Part shown: positions 1-12,639 of the stretch, one piece after another | How positions within the stretch are numbered: the first letter of the stretch is position 1 | How the letters are laid out: the number at the start of each line of letters is the position of its first letter | Source of the DNA: Membranipora membranacea | Lineage: Eukaryota > Bryozoa > Gymnolaemata > Cheilostomatida > Membraniporidae | Reading direction: 5' to 3' | Length of the DNA stretch: 64,000 bases | Assembly: GCA_914767715.1 (NCBI GenBank) | Contig: OU612073.1 | Span: forward strand, 3,782,001-3,846,000 | Notes under the pieces: model-generated | What the model was told of the DNA's origin: nothing | What the model saw: the letters and a program-made list of their open reading frames with translations, nothing else | The model's database searches: none | Translations under genes and position numbers: made by a program

Positions 1-26
1 AAAAACATCATAATTCTGCCTTAACT

Positions 27-70
27 TCATATCATCGGGGAGGGTGGGAAACCCATACTCCCTCATATCA
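27..70. mobile_element. Micro-palindromic insertion, family 1 (copy 1)
   Basis: A 28-bp G/C-skewed hairpin (35-62; GGGAGGGTGGG against CCCATACTCCC, two mismatched pairs) lies between two copies of the 8-mer TCATATCA (27-34 and 63-70). The exact flanking direct repeat looks like a target-site duplication. Related hairpins occur at 3939, 6337, 33043, 39188 and 45663. The element is far too small to encode anything, and its mobiliser is unknown. Confidence 0.5.
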
Positions 71-483
71 CATTGGACGGCAGGCTAATTTTGTTGTAGA
101 GATTTATCTTTTCAGGACCATTGAAAGTAGATATAAATCCAGCCGTCAAACTCCATTTCTTAATTCTTTTTGTCCCAAATTTTTTTGGTGTAGAATGGAG
201 TGGTATGTGTCAAGATTTGCATCCTACCTGCCCCCCCCCCCAAGTCCCACCTACATTTATCACCAAAACTTCAGGACAATAACTCTATAATATATTGTTT
301 ATTCATCATTTAATCATATTCAGAACGATTAATATGGGCATTGGCCTTGAAGCTACTTTGCCATCATCAATAAGGTCAAGAGAAGTTTCAAAACAAAGAA
401 TTTTATTGATGAAGTAAAAAGAAATGGTTAGAAGGACAAATTATATTGCTTTATTGGTGTGCACTCTAGTTTTTTGTATACTT

Positions 484-489
484 TTTATT
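484..489 (-). terminator. Poly(A) signal AATAAA for the defensin-like gene
   Basis: A minus-strand AATAAA lies about 165 bases after the stop codon of the cysteine-rich peptide gene, a sensible 3' UTR length. It is the first AATAAA I see downstream of that stop. Confidence 0.45.
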
Positions 490-652
490 GACAGCTATTT
501 AAATTGGTTATCAAAACGCTGTCCAAAAAAAAGAGTAGATTCAAAGAAAAGAAAATCAGATCAAATATAGTAAGAACTTGCGCACTGCATCTTTTAAACA
601 TGTTGGCTCAGTCAATAAAGGAGTAAACATGGGTACTGCACTTAATTTTCAT

Positions 653-819
653 TTAGAACTTGAATGTATCGGGGTGATCTACCACCTTTTTAGGATTTCT
701 GATGACAACACAGCACTTCAAGCCAGCAGAACATTGACCATTATAAGCAGACAGGTGTGTCTGCGCTCCCGTACAGGTCTGTCGGCAGTCACCATAGTGT
801 CCCTGACCAATGTGACATG
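653..819 (-). CDS. Exon 2 of the defensin-like gene (cysteine-rich domain)
   Basis: Begins after a GCAG acceptor (plus-strand CTGC at 820-823) in the phase that matches exon 1. It encodes 55 residues including all six cysteines of the domain and ends in TAA (plus-strand TTA at 653-655). Confidence 0.6.
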
Positions 820-1404
820 CTGCCAAAATAAACATACCAGCTTGTCAAAATATTCATAAATGAGAAATGAGGCTACAATGTAATGGCGTAATTAGCTCCC
901 TTTTTTTTTAACAAACAAAAGGCCTGTAACCAAAGCCAGTTCCTAGAAACATTCTAAAAACGCCCAAATAATTGACACTAAAGGCATTTTATTACTGTTT
1001 GCAATCTTGTAAACAAGACTATTTCTCAGGCTATATTTCTTTATGTTGTTAGGGGCAGCCAACCAGATAACCATCAGAACAGTCCCTTTGTTTGAGTGAT
1101 CTAACTGTAAAGAGTTAGTGATTCTGTTCCATGAGTGGGGGCAACAATAAATACATTGCTTAAACTCATTGGGCTCAATGGCAACTCTTACAAAAACTAG
1201 TTATATCATAAAGTGTATAATTGGTAGCTTTGCGCAACAGGAATGATACTGATTTGCATTTTGTTTTAGGGACAATATTTTCAACACTCTAACAGTTAGA
1301 TACTTACTTCCCTGATTTGCGTCACATGTGGTGGTCAACATCAGCAGAACCATTAGTACCAACCTATCAAACACACACATACAGTATACATTTACTCTCA
1401 TCAT
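653..1404 (-). CDS. Secreted cysteine-rich peptide, beta/big-defensin-like (2 exons)
   Basis: Minus-strand two-exon gene, predicted 87 aa. Exon 1 (1404-1308) encodes a hydrophobic leader: basic/polar start, core LVLMVLLML, small residues after it, as in a signal peptide. It ends at a consensus GTAAGT donor in phase 1. Exon 2 (819-653) follows a pyrimidine-rich TTTATTTTGGCAG acceptor and restores the frame exactly. The mature part has six cysteines in the order C-x9-C-x3-C-x13-C-x5-CC, with Gly two residues before the fourth Cys. This closely resembles the beta-defensin/big-defensin fold signature (big defensins: C-x6-C-x3-C-x13-C-x4-CC, from general knowledge). A ~18-residue tail, rich in Lys, Val and Asp, follows the last CC. 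It has no hydrophobic N-terminal big-defensin domain. The inferred role is an extracellular antimicrobial or host-defence peptide; another disulfide-rich secreted peptide is possible. Matching splice phase, leader and cysteine spacing support a real gene. The start could be either of two adjacent Met codons, and a 5' UTR exon further upstream is possible. Confidence 0.6.
885..1165. repeat. Dispersed repeat inside the defensin-like gene's intron (copy 1)
   Basis: Most of the intron (820-1307) matches 60165-60840 in the same orientation. A shared run reads ATTACTGTTTGCAA, then TTGTAAACAAGAC, then TTTCTCAGGCT. The second copy carries an extra ~370 bases (about 60268-60640). I found no matching cysteine exon beside the second copy, so this looks like an interspersed repeat in the intron rather than a gene duplication. 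Confidence 0.55.
1308..1404 (-). CDS. Exon 1 of the defensin-like gene (signal peptide)
   Basis: 32 codons plus one base, ending at donor GTAAGT (plus-strand ACTTAC at 1302-1307). Two tandem ATGs (1404 and 1399-1401) can start it. An internal Met closer to the hydrophobic core would leave a short leader. A TTAG directly before the ATGs could be an acceptor, so a non-coding upstream exon is possible. Confidence 0.55.
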
Positions 1405-1409
1405 CTAAT

Positions 1410-2900
1410 AGCATAACATCTCTACCTTCTTAGTTAGAGACAACGTTTTTTTAATTATTATAATATTCCCCAATAAAACCGTGAGATTAACTCAATGTTC
1501 CATTGCATTGTGGGATAGCACTTCACATAGCACAGAATGAACTGGTTTCCCATGACATAACCCTCCATTGCGTGAAAAGTAGCCTAACCCTTGCCGTAAC
1601 AACATAATATCGCAAAACCATACTGAAAAATGTCTGGATACAGACATGTTAAGAGGAATATTATTTGACAGCGATTTCTTATACTCACCTAGTTGTTGTG
1701 GTAAACAGAGCCTTCATCCTGGTAGGGAGCTTATAGCAGCACTGTAAGAAGTGGAAAGTGTGTTCGAACAACGTCAGGTCAGGCAATTGAATGAATAAAT
1801 GATGCTTATTTTGAGAATTTTACCAGCAATAGTCGCGATCTGATTCCGTGGCATTTCCTCTTTCAGTATCACTGCTATATTACAAAGGATATGTGGCACA
1901 TAATCGATTGAAAAACAAGAGTAATGTTTTTGTAACCTTATATAAGTATTGATTTTACTTCTGTTTTGTTTCAGTAAGCTGATCAGCGTGAAGGAAGTCA
2001 CCTTGACCTTATAGACTTTTCGACCTTAACTTCCTTCTTCAAGCGACTTTCAAAGGAATTGAGACTTGAGAAGCGAGGCAATTTTGTATGACTTACGACT
2101 AGATGAGAACCCTATGGTAGACCACGTTTGATCCAGCTTGCCTGCCTTAGGTTTTGCTCCCCTTGGGCTGTTTAATGGGAGCCACGAAAAACTATACAAA
2201 TGTGCCAGACAAGTAATCTTACCTAAGAAATTTATGCTAAATCAATATAATATTGACAACAAAATTACAGCAATCATTCACTAAAAATGACAACTGACAA
2301 AGGTTGATAAAGCCGAATTCCCAATTGGATCTTCCTAGTGCAAAACGGCAGTAAATGTACAGAAAACATCCTCTTGTTAGTTCATGATGATGTCCATTAA
2401 ATTGTTACTGATAATCAAAGAGCCAATCTGATAGTGTGAGGTTTTCAAATGGTACCTTTACCGAGATCTCATTTCTGCCTTGATCAGTACTACTCGGTAA
2501 GTGGAAGTCTGCAGTTCAGTCGCTAAGAATATGCTCAGCCGGATCTTTGTTGTGCGCAGCACGCCGATCACAGCGACAAAAGTGGTGATTAACACTCACC
2601 TATCCAGGCAAATTAATATACATATTTCCTTGCCATGTGATAGGACTTACAAAATTTATAACTCTGTCAAGTGTCTGTTTGAATAGTGTTGATAGCAGCA
2701 ATGAACAGGATGTCGATCAAGCTCATATCTGAAGTTGCTCGCTCCTGATTTATAACCATTGGCTCATTTTGTTGTAGGGATTTATTTTAACATGCACTAG
2801 TGACCGAGTTATTATGCAAGTTACCAAAAGGTCATAAGTAGCATTTCAGGCTTATTTGCCAGCACCTTACATTGTGAATTGTTACAGTGACAGTGACAGT
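1410..2900. other. No gene recognised
   Basis: About 1.5 kb between the defensin-like gene and the first duplicated block. Open frames are all under 80 codons and look like chance frames. It would include the promoter of the minus-strand peptide gene; I see only weak AT-rich TATA-like runs near 1455-1475. Confidence 0.5.
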
Positions 2901-2905
2901 ATTCA

Positions 2906-5343
2906 TAAATTATTGTTATATAGATAAATACTTTGTATATATATTTGTGGCTGATAAACATAAGTGACTGTGTGTGCGGAATGATAAACCCATCAAACAC
3001 ACACAAGTGGGAAGGAAAATATCCCTATCCACAGTAATATTAGGAGTCTGATCAATGATAAGAAAGCTCTTATCAAAACCGCACCTAGTCCGAGCCCCCA
3101 GACTCTCGATCCCTCCCCCCCCCAGCACCCAGAACTATCTTTTCTTTGAAGGTTAAACAAAACAAACACAGTTCTACTCTCGAGCGAGTGAGAATGTAGG
3201 CGAGCTAGGAGAGCCAACTGACAAGCTTGTATTGTTTGAGGCGGCGTGAATCTCATAAAACCCTTAGGGAGAAAAAACTATTCCCGGAGCAAAGCACAGT
3301 ACAGTTAATTATAATGTCAAAGGCAAATGACCACTATATAGTCTCACATATTAATTTACTGAAGTATGGTGATCCGCTTATAGCAAAAAATAGAAATTAT
3401 CTCTTGCATAGCTAAGGTTGACTCGGCAGAATAGCTGCACCTGGTAATAGCTGGCACATCTTTCAGCACATGGATTGCTTGATACAGAGGTGGCCATGAA
3501 AATCTTATCAAGACAGTCGTATGAGAATGTAAGGTTATATAGCAAATAAATATTTTATCGTGACACTTAAAACCATTAGTCTCCTATATCCTTCCTCACC
3601 ACAAGAACTAATATTATCATCTTAAGTTAGGATTGATGACTTCAGCATTAGCCATTCCCCTACTTCTACTAAGTGAAACATGATGTTCGGTGATATGATG
3701 GCCACAAAATGCTCATAGCGTAGGCTTATGCGCCCTCAAACTCTTTCACAACTTTTATTTTGGGTGGTCGAAGATAGAAGAGAGGATCAGAAGCCTGGAT
3801 AGTTTTGCACTACATGTATTTGACTGGATGTTTGGCCAGTTCGGTAATGTATCAGTTTTCTGCTTATGGAATTGCCTTCCCTATTTGTAGTGTAGGCAAC
3901 TACTAGTTTCACTAGTTAATGGCGTGCGCCTATTACAGCAGGAAGTTTGGGACATGCTGAGCCCCACACTTCCTGATTACAGGCTCCTTTATCTAGTCTA
4001 CACAAATTAAGAACATAGCTAATCATAAATAGCACACCAGCAATCAGGTGACCAGATAATGAGTACATCACAACAGTTTCTGCACACACGTCAAACTGTT
4101 TGAATTGAAATTACAGTTTAAAGCTTATCCAGACAAAAATATCAGAACTATCATAATTTAACCAAAGATTTCAACTAGAAAATGGCTACTTGGACACATT
4201 GCCTCGCTCTATTTTGATAAAAAAAATTAAACCAAACCTCTTCTATCACAGTCAAGATGGCTGGAAAACATTTTCGTATCAACTTATCACCAGCTTATGT
4301 TACATAACCATATTTGCATTGAAGCTTGGCTGTTGGCAAAAAGTCTGACTGGCATACTTCTGACATGCGCTGCTATCAGCTCGTGTTGTTATTAGTTTAA
4401 TCCAGACCATAACCATCAGTGACACCTGAAGCTGAGGCAGATTAAACCCTTCATGATAAGCTGGATTGTTATGTAATAAGTGTGGTCCTTTGTCTCGCAC
4501 AAGCTAATCTTAGATTAATCTAAGGGGTCAACAGGGTCATGGTGGCTTTGACTTGAAGTAACTAGAGAGGTTTATATTTAATGTCCGGCTCGATGGGCAA
4601 TGAAACAGAGATCCTGCTCCTCTTCATTGTCTGAAGCTGGAAGGAAGAAGACGTATTTGATTTCTTACAGTTGATCCGGCAGTCAGCCGTTAACTGCGCA
4701 ATAATTTTCCGAGGCACAAAGATTAATAGACCCTTTTCTTGTATTGTTGTACTCAAATCAGGACATTGTAAAGACGAACAGGATGCTAATCCCCCCTTTT
4801 GTGTTGCGTCAACAACTAGGACATAGTTTGCTCCCCAACATATGTTTACAATCTCAAATTAGAATACTCCAGCACAATCTAAATGCTGGCCATCAATAAC
4901 AATGAATGACGCACACCAACCAACAAATGGCAGCTCTGACGGCATCGGAGAAGAGTGTCATTTTTCTATTTATATAATATTTTTAGGCCACTCCAAATTA
5001 ATTCCTTGATCGAGATGAACGCCCACCACCTTGTCAGAGCCCTGACAAAATCAAAATACCGCCAGACGCCAGTTGAAAATAGTCATAAAATAATAAAATA
5101 TTTTACCTCCTGGTCATTTGACCAAGTAAAATATAAAACATATACACCTAAACGCCTGTCAATTCCCTATATGTATGCACATGGTATGCATGATATATAA
5201 TTTTATTACCTATGGTGAGTGGTGACTCAATATGGATGAAGAGAACAAAAAATATAACATGAAAACAAAATTCTGTCTTTCTTCTCCTTCATCGTCCATC
5301 GTTGATTTTATAATATGAAACTGATTGGCCAGTTAGTAGTGTG
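2906..5343. repeat. Segmental duplication, alpha-beta modules (copy 1)
   Basis: Alpha (about 2906-3247) recurs at 9110-9475, 15756-16010 and 19968-20338. Beta (about 3247-5343) recurs at 9473-13773 (interrupted by a transposon) and 17478-19238. Copies are highly similar over kilobases with small indels. No open frame longer than about 90 codons survives in all copies, and frames shared between copies are explained by recent duplication. Alpha junctions with beta or gamma differ between copies. Confidence 0.8.
3932..3982. mobile_element. Micro-palindromic insertion, family 1 (inside beta)
   Basis: A 37-bp imperfect hairpin (3939-3975, beginning CAGGAAGTTTGGGACA and ending CACTTCCTG) is flanked by the 7-mer ATTACAG on both sides (3932-3938, 3976-3982). 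The same insertion is present in the other beta copies at 10170-10206 and 18174-18210, so it predates the duplication. Confidence 0.5.
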
Positions 5344-6334
5344 CTACAGGCCAGGAGAGACATAATCAAGATCCAAATTTCTTCCACTCCATCTGTCTTG
5401 ATTCCTTCCCTGGATTGAGTTGGTAGTATTTGAAGTCATCAGAAACATTTATCTACTTATTATCCATTCTTATCTTATATCTATTAGTTGTCTACCTGTT
5501 ATTGATGTTGCCGTGCAATGAGATGCGATTCACTATAGTATTTCAGGCTTGGCACGCCAATAGACTTTTCTGGCTGTTGCTGTAGTGCCGATGATAAGTT
5601 TTCTTCAATTATTCTTTAATCTTGATTTTTATGTATTACCTCAATATTATGTCTAGAGCAGAATTGGTTCACCTCTGTCTGTATGCCAGATACATTGAAT
5701 CTAAACCTGATTCTGAGGCGTAATAAAGTCATCTTTGATTGATGTCTGGACACCTAACCTGTGCTAGACAGAAGGTTATGAAAATCTCTAAACTAAAAAG
5801 ATTTTAAGGGAGTGTAGGGACAACATCTTACCATAAAATGAAGGGAAAGCATTAGGGCTTCACTGACACTGATCAGAGTGTCGGAGCAGCTTTGTTGTAT
5901 GCGGTGGGTATAACTGTGGTCGCTTTGGCAGCACATTGTATCTGGCACAGTTTGATATGTATGCTGTTACTGTTAGCCAGTAGGCTTTTGTCATATTTTC
6001 CATGATCAAAGCTTGTTAATGTATGTCGCAAATCATGTCTCATGTTCTGACAATTGCTGTGTATGAGAGGTAATTACAAGGGTATACTGGGAACTGGCAA
6101 TTTAAATCGTCTCCCTACTACTTTTTGAAAGTTTATTATACAACACCTCATATCAGCGCATTCTCTCATCACTCATCAGCCGATTGAAGTGAAGGTTCTC
6201 AATCCTATACTACACAAACAAGGCGCTCTCTCTGGCGCTGAATAGAAGGGCTTAATCTCGGGACAGGATATTGATCGGAGTAGGATATTGATGAGACGAC
6301 CCTATAAATGGTCAATTGTTGGAAAAATGTTTGA

Positions 6335-6363
6335 CCAGGGAGGGTGGGATATACCCTCCCTGG
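6335..6363. mobile_element. Micro-palindromic insertion, family 1 (copy)
   Basis: A 29-bp hairpin with perfect 11-bp arms (CCAGGGAGGGT / ACCCTCCCTGG) and a 7-base loop. GTTTGAC occurs on both sides (just before the left arm and just after the right), a probable degraded target duplication. Confidence 0.5.
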
Positions 6364-8035
6364 TTTGACAACAGGATATTGTAGAAATTGGGACTACAAT
6401 TAAAAGCTATTGTGTTATCATTTTCCGTTTTTGGTGAGGCCCTTTGGCCCGTAATAAAAGATGAATTAAACAATTTGACACACCATTATCATTAAAATGA
6501 TGTTCTTCCTATTGTGCCAAGATGAAACAAAAATAAATAAATATGGAATAAATGAATGAATATACTAGAACTGACACCTCAGGACCCAACTCTAATAATG
6601 GTGCGGTGGAAGGTAGGGATAGGAAAAGTATGAGGGGATTTGTTTGCAACAGCAATATGTTCTGTGAAAAACTGTGGCGTGTCAATAATGGGTGATTACT
6701 GGAAAAACTGCCTCTCCCATATCGTTGGTATATTATTGGGACCGTATCACAGGTCTTCTCCAAAACTTTGGTCTTTGGAAATGTTTGACTGCAGAAAAGA
6801 TGCAAAGCTGTTCGGCACAGGAGGTCAGATCAGAGCTTAGTTCATTTGTCAGAGTGTCGCTAGATCAAGTTTGATCCATTAGCTTGCATTTGTGCATCAG
6901 TTACTCTCCCTCCACTAGAGGGTGTAATTATTGTAGCAACTGCCTCATTCATTTCATTGGGCTTGGGATATATTATTCATTATGCCAATAAGAGCAGGCA
7001 ACTTAAATGTAAGTGTTTAAAACCCATGTACAACTGTGATATGGCATATTTACTAGGCGTGGATTAAATCTAAAAAATATAATTACATAGCAGTTGCTGC
7101 ATGAATCTCAGAGATTTGATTTAATCCTCTATTTGCCGCTGAGGCTTTTTTTTATAGTAAAGCTGTAACTGTCTGTGTGTATGACATGTTGTGCTAGCCT
7201 ACCTATCCAGAAGAATCATGAAACCTCTCTTTTATTCATGTGTATCTCTTAATTAGTTAGACGGGCAATCAAATTTTATTCTTTTAAGCCATGTTCTTCC
7301 GTTTTTTTGGAAAGGCCGTTTCCTAATCCCATAACGACCCCCAACCTATCCCTCTTAGCTCACAGATAATTATTGTTCTGATATGTGTTGGTTTATTGTT
7401 GCTAGTTGATTCCCCAGCTAATGTTTCATGTAAAAATCAGCATCAAAGCTGTTTGTGTAAATGCACAAAAGTTTGTTCTCACACATTGTCATCCACTCGT
7501 CGTCCTAGTGCAATGCACTTTGCAGAAACTTCCTTTATAGACACAACCAAAGGTGACCACTCAGTATCATTAAAATTCCTAGATATCTTTGTAATTAATA
7601 GACTATGGTCAGAGCTGTTGCTCCTTGGTCAGAGCAGCCCTTTGAATGTCAGCCTAGGCAATTTATAAGGTGTATTGACTGTCGATAGCAAGCATTACCT
7701 TAAAATTTGAAATTTTGCAGTTCTTGGCTCAAAAGTTCAAATTCAAGTTCAAATGAAAATCACAAGTGGCCTATTGGCTGTAGAATATTTGTTTTGGTTG
7801 TGGCTCCTACGAGTTCAGGTATTTCTACCTTTTGGTTATTAGCCTTTGAACCATAGACAAGGATTTGATTTTGAATCTTTTATATTTCTTTTGAGACAGA
7901 TTTTAAACATTTTGCCCAGGCACTTAGGCTTAAATGATTTACTCAGGTATGACTGTCCTTTTACATATTAACCTTTGTGAACCATTGAAATTTCTATTAG
8001 GGCAAATTTAAACCATAGATATTTAGAAAAAAATA

Positions 8036-8199
8036 TATAATCATAGTGCTTCAAAACAAACCAATCATATTACAGTAAAATAGGTGAGACCAGCTGCATC
8101 TAGCAATTTTCAGGAGTGACTGTCCAATCAAAGTGCTTCAAAATAAACCAAGCATGATAGAATCAATGAGGTCAGACCAGCTGCATCTAGCGATTTTCA
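8036..8199. repeat. Diverged tandem duplication, ~75-bp unit
   Basis: Two units (about 8036-8110 and 8125-8199) share GTGCTTCAAAA, then ACCAGCTGCATCTAGC and ATTTTCA, separated by about 14 bases. Non-coding in appearance. Confidence 0.6.
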
Positions 8200-10488
8200 A
8201 AATAATGGCTACAAAAAGCCAAAATTCTTGTGCTGGCTGTTGGAAGTTTTCTATATCATAGGATCAACTGCTATTGTTCATACTACTCCCAAAGAGAAGA
8301 TCAGGTATGAATCTAGTTCAGTTGGCAAAATTTGAAGCTGGATGGGTAAAACTGTAGGTGTTTATTATGTGCAAAATTAGGGCTCAGCTGCCACATAGTT
8401 GTCTGAAGTCCCCTATTAGATGTCTATTAGAGTTGGGGATAAGATGTCTATGTCTATTCGCACCCGCACATGTTATCATAAAACAACTCCAAACACTAAT
8501 CGTGTTTAGAGTTGGGGATAATTATTTAATCAATCTTTTGAACAGGATCCTTGTCACAGAACAAAACACCATATTAGACTGTGTGCAGAAAGATCCTTTT
8601 GTGATATTTTTTTATGGCTTTATCGGCATCATCATCATGGAGTCCTTTGCATGGCTCTCCTTGGCAATTCTGAATGTAGACCAAATGAAACAAATTTGGT
8701 GTAAGATTTGGCAGTTTGCCATAAGGTCTATTAGGTAAAATAATTTTGAGAACTTTTGATTGGTGACCTTTGTTGGGTCAATACTGTATGTACTGGCTAG
8801 GTAAGCCAGCTTGAAGCTTAGTGTGTACATCTGCACACAAAAAATCATGGGCAAACATTAAAACTGCCAACTCAATTTTTTGTCATTTATTCTGTATCTC
8901 TATGAGAACCATGAGAATGTACTGGTCCGATCACTAGCCTGTAAGGAATCTACAAGAATTTTAAAACCATTGAAGTAAGAAAGGCATATATGGTGAATTT
9001 GATTCCACTCGGATAAAATTATGTCTCCACTATGCTTTGTGCTGGCTAATTTCATTTCAGAAATGTATATTGGTGAGCAGTCGCACAACTTATTTTTCTT
9101 CATCATATCCATAAATTATTGTTATATAGATAAATATTTTGTATATATATTTGTGGCTGATAAACATAAGTGACTGTGTGTGCGGAATGAAAAACCCATC
9201 AAACGCACACAAGTGGGAAGGAAAATGTCCCTATCCACAGTAATATTAGGAGTCTGATCAATGATAAGAAAGCTCTTATCAAAACCGCACCTAGTCCGAG
9301 CCCCCAGACTCTCGATCCCTCCCCCCAGCACCAAGAACTATCTTTTCTTCAAAGGTTAAACAAAACAAACACAACTACTCTCGAGCGAGTGAGCATGTAG
9401 GCCTACATATGATTCCTGGAACTATCATCGTGCTAGGAGAGCCAACCGACAAGCTTGTATTGTTTGGGGCGGAGTGAATCCCATAAATCCTTAGGGAGAA
9501 AAGATTATTCCAGGAGCAAAGCACAGTACAGTTAATTATAATGTCAAAGGCAAATGACCACTATATAGTCTCACACATTAATTTACTGAAGTATGGTGAT
9601 CCGCTTATAGCAAGGATAGAAATTATCTCTTGCATAGCTAAGGTTGACTCGGCAGAATAGCTGCACCTGGTAATAACTGGCACATTTTTCAGCACATGGA
9701 TTGCTTGATACAGAGGTGGCCATGAAAATCTTATCAAGACAGTCGTATGAGAATGTAAGGTTATATAGCAAATGAAGATTTTATTGTGACACTTAAAACC
9801 ATTAGTCTCCTATATCCTTCCTTACCACAAGAACTAATATTATCATCTTGGTCTTGAAATCATCATCTCGGATTGATTACTTCAGTATTAGCCATTCCCG
9901 TACTTCTACTAAGTGAAACATGATCCTCGGTGATATGATGGCCACAAAATGCTCATAGCGTAGGCCTATGCGCCCTCAAACTCATTCACAACTTTTATTT
10001 TGGGTGGTCGAAGATAAAAGAGAGGATCAGAAGCCTGGATAGTTTTGCACTACATGTATTTGACTGGATGTTTGGCAATGTATCTGTTTTCTGCTTATGG
10101 AATTGCCTTCCCTATTTGTAGTGTAGGCAACTACTAGTTTCACTAGTTAATGGCGTGCACCTATTACAACAGGAAGTTTGGGACATGCTGAGCCCAACAC
10201 TTCCTGATTACAGGCTCATTTATCTAGTCTACACAAATTAAGAACATAGCTAATCATAAATAGCACACCAGCAATCAGGTGACCAGATAATGAGTACACC
10301 ACAACAGTTTCTGCACACACATCAAACTGTTTGAATTGAAATTACAGTTTAAAGCTTATCCAGACAAAATTATCAGAACTATCAAAATTGAACCAAAGAT
10401 TTCAACTAGAAAATGGCTACTTGGACACATTGCCTCGCTCTATTTTGATAAAAAAAATTAAATCAAACCTCTTCTATCACAGTCAAGA

Positions 10489-10876
10489 GATTCCGTGTCA
10501 AAATGCCATGGCCAAAATGCCATTGGGACAAAATGCCATTGCCATAATGCCATTGTCATAATGCCATGGCCATAATGCCATAGGTGAAAACACCACTGCA
10601 CAATATACCAATGCCAAAATACCAGTTGTACAAAACGCCAGTTGTGTCAAAATACCAGTGGATATAAAGCCAGATGTGTCAAAATACCAATGGATATAAA
10701 GCCAGATTGGACATAATACCATGCGGGACAACATACCATATCCCAAAATACCATTGCCAAAATGCCAAAATATATAACCAAAGGAGATCAAGCCACGTTG
10801 TATTTTTTTTGGTCACATTACAGCTGCGGGTTGCTTGATCAGAGTAGGGGGTGGTTCAGTTGGTTAGAGCAATCTC
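10489..10876 (+). repeat. Left inverted arm of the foldback element
   Basis: Contains the subrepeat array (10489-~10770) and an inner part with CAGTTGGTTAGAGC (~10857-10870), which resembles a tRNA A-box. Any open frame here is a by-product of the repeat period. Confidence 0.8.
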
Positions 10877-12250
10877 CTTCGCTGTTCAAGTCTCGAATTT
10901 TCTTCGTTCAATTTCAATGATATCTGGGGTTTGTTGGGATCCACCAACTGAGAGCTAGTGACTTGTAATAAATATTTCTCAACCATTCTTTAGAATAATA
11001 TGACAATAACTTTGGATTATTACCTCATCTTTTTTTTGAAAGCCAAGTCTTGACTCATCTCATCGCTGCCCTAGAGACTCATGAGGCTAATGACATTGAT
11101 AAGACTACGATGATTGAACATAGAGCAGGTTATCTCTGTATTTATTAGTTGCATAAAAAGTTACAGTTACAACTAACAGGAAGGAAAAACTCCGTTCACC
11201 CAAAATGAACTTTCACAGTTAGGCCATGGCCATAGTATTCAGCAAAGTCATTTAATAGGGGCTTGTGACTCACAGGATGTTCACAACTTGAATTTCATGT
11301 TGTACATCTAGCATAAATGATGATGATGGATATGGCTAAGTTTTTAACATCTCTTCTGACCATATACACATTCAACAAAATTTGTTTTTCTACTCGAGAA
11401 ATAAAAGCTACATAGTCTACAGGGCCGTTTCGTCAAAATGTGGTGTTACTATGCAGAGCTTTTGTTTCTCTTAAATAGTTATGTAATGTAACTTCTTTTG
11501 ATTCCATTTAAAAAGAATGTTGAGAATTTTATATGTTCAACACAAAAATTTACTGAAGGATTTAGCTCCCCACGAACTGACTTATTGTTGGTGACATCAA
11601 CATTGATTTGAATCCAGAAAAAAATTTTGACTTAGCTTCAAAAGACTAAAGCAAGTTGAGTTGAAGCCGATATTTTTATATTCTTATTAGATCCCGAACC
11701 AGAATTTGTGAAACCAAAATATTTATTTTATATTATCTATCCGAACATAAAAATGTGCACCTTAGATTTAAACATTTCAGATCAACAATTCCTCACGGAT
11801 GAACACAACTAAAATAAATTAATGTGTTATTATAAGAAATTATACAATAACAAAATTGTTACAGAAATATCTGACACCAACTTTCAATGGAAAACCAAGC
11901 TCATGCATTGATAATGCCAGCAACAAAATAAGCGCCAGGCATAGGCATTGCATAGGCTTGTTCAAAAAGTTCATACCGGGGGTGTGGGTAGGGCCAGAGT
12001 GCAATCATGCTAGCCTTCATGACGCCGGTAATAGCATCAGAAAAGACCAGTTAAAACCCTTCAAGCCAAGACACAGAGTTGGTCAAATTTAGAGAGTCAA
12101 TTAACTTGCCATAACCCACCGAGTTGGCGACTTGACGGCACAATATTTGGCTGCAATTTCTGCAACACACTAGCCTTCAGTACAATGGGGCCCAACTAAC
12201 CCAAGAGAAAAAAATTCAAATGTAGAAACTTCGAGACTTGAAAAGTGGAA

Positions 12251-12639
12251 GAGATGGCTCTAACCAACTGAACCACCCCCTACTCTGGTAGAGCAATCCG
12301 CAGCTGTAATGTGACTAAAAAAAAGTACAACGTGGCTTGATCTCCTTTGGTTATATATTTTGGCATTTTGGCAATGGTATTTTGGGATATGGTATGTTGT
12401 CCCGCATGGTATTATGTCCAATCTGGCTTTATATCCATTGGTATTTTGACACATCTGGCTTTATATCCACTGGTATTTTGACACAACTGGCGTTTTGTAC
12501 GACTGGTATTTTGGCATTGGTATATTGTGCAGTGGTGTTTTCACCTATGACATTATGGCCATGTCATTATGACAATGGCATTATGACAATGGCATTTTGT
12601 CCCAATGGCATTTTGGCCATGGCATTATGGCCGGGTACC
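12251..12639 (-). repeat. Right inverted arm of the foldback element
   Basis: Reverse complement of the left arm with only scattered differences. An open frame of 149 codons starting at 12337 runs through this arm and on into beta sequence. It is periodic and the same peptide appears in the other arm, so it is not a gene. Confidence 0.8.

Larger units (their letters stand above)
5344..8660. other. No gene recognised
   Basis: Gene-free stretch between duplicated blocks. It contains a family-1 micro-palindrome (6335-6363) and an ~75-bp tandem duplication (8036-8199). The longest frames here, around 8358-8738 and 6509-6805 (minus), have no domain I recognise, hydrophobic low-complexity content and no clear splice context. 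Confidence 0.45.

Noticed and set aside
2993-3256. Repeated frame with an ESLGARTRCGF motif, also at 9122-9334 and 19980-20231
   Set aside because: Conservation is explained by recent duplication of module alpha; lengths differ, starts are not shared and no domain is recognised.
7396-7668. 90-codon cysteine-containing frame
   Set aside because: Starts at a non-ATG codon, has no signal peptide or splice context, and its cysteine spacing fits no family I know.
8358-8738. 126-codon plus-strand frame
   Set aside because: No domain, hydrophobic patchwork composition, and its 3' part overlaps module epsilon, where the other copy does not keep the frame.
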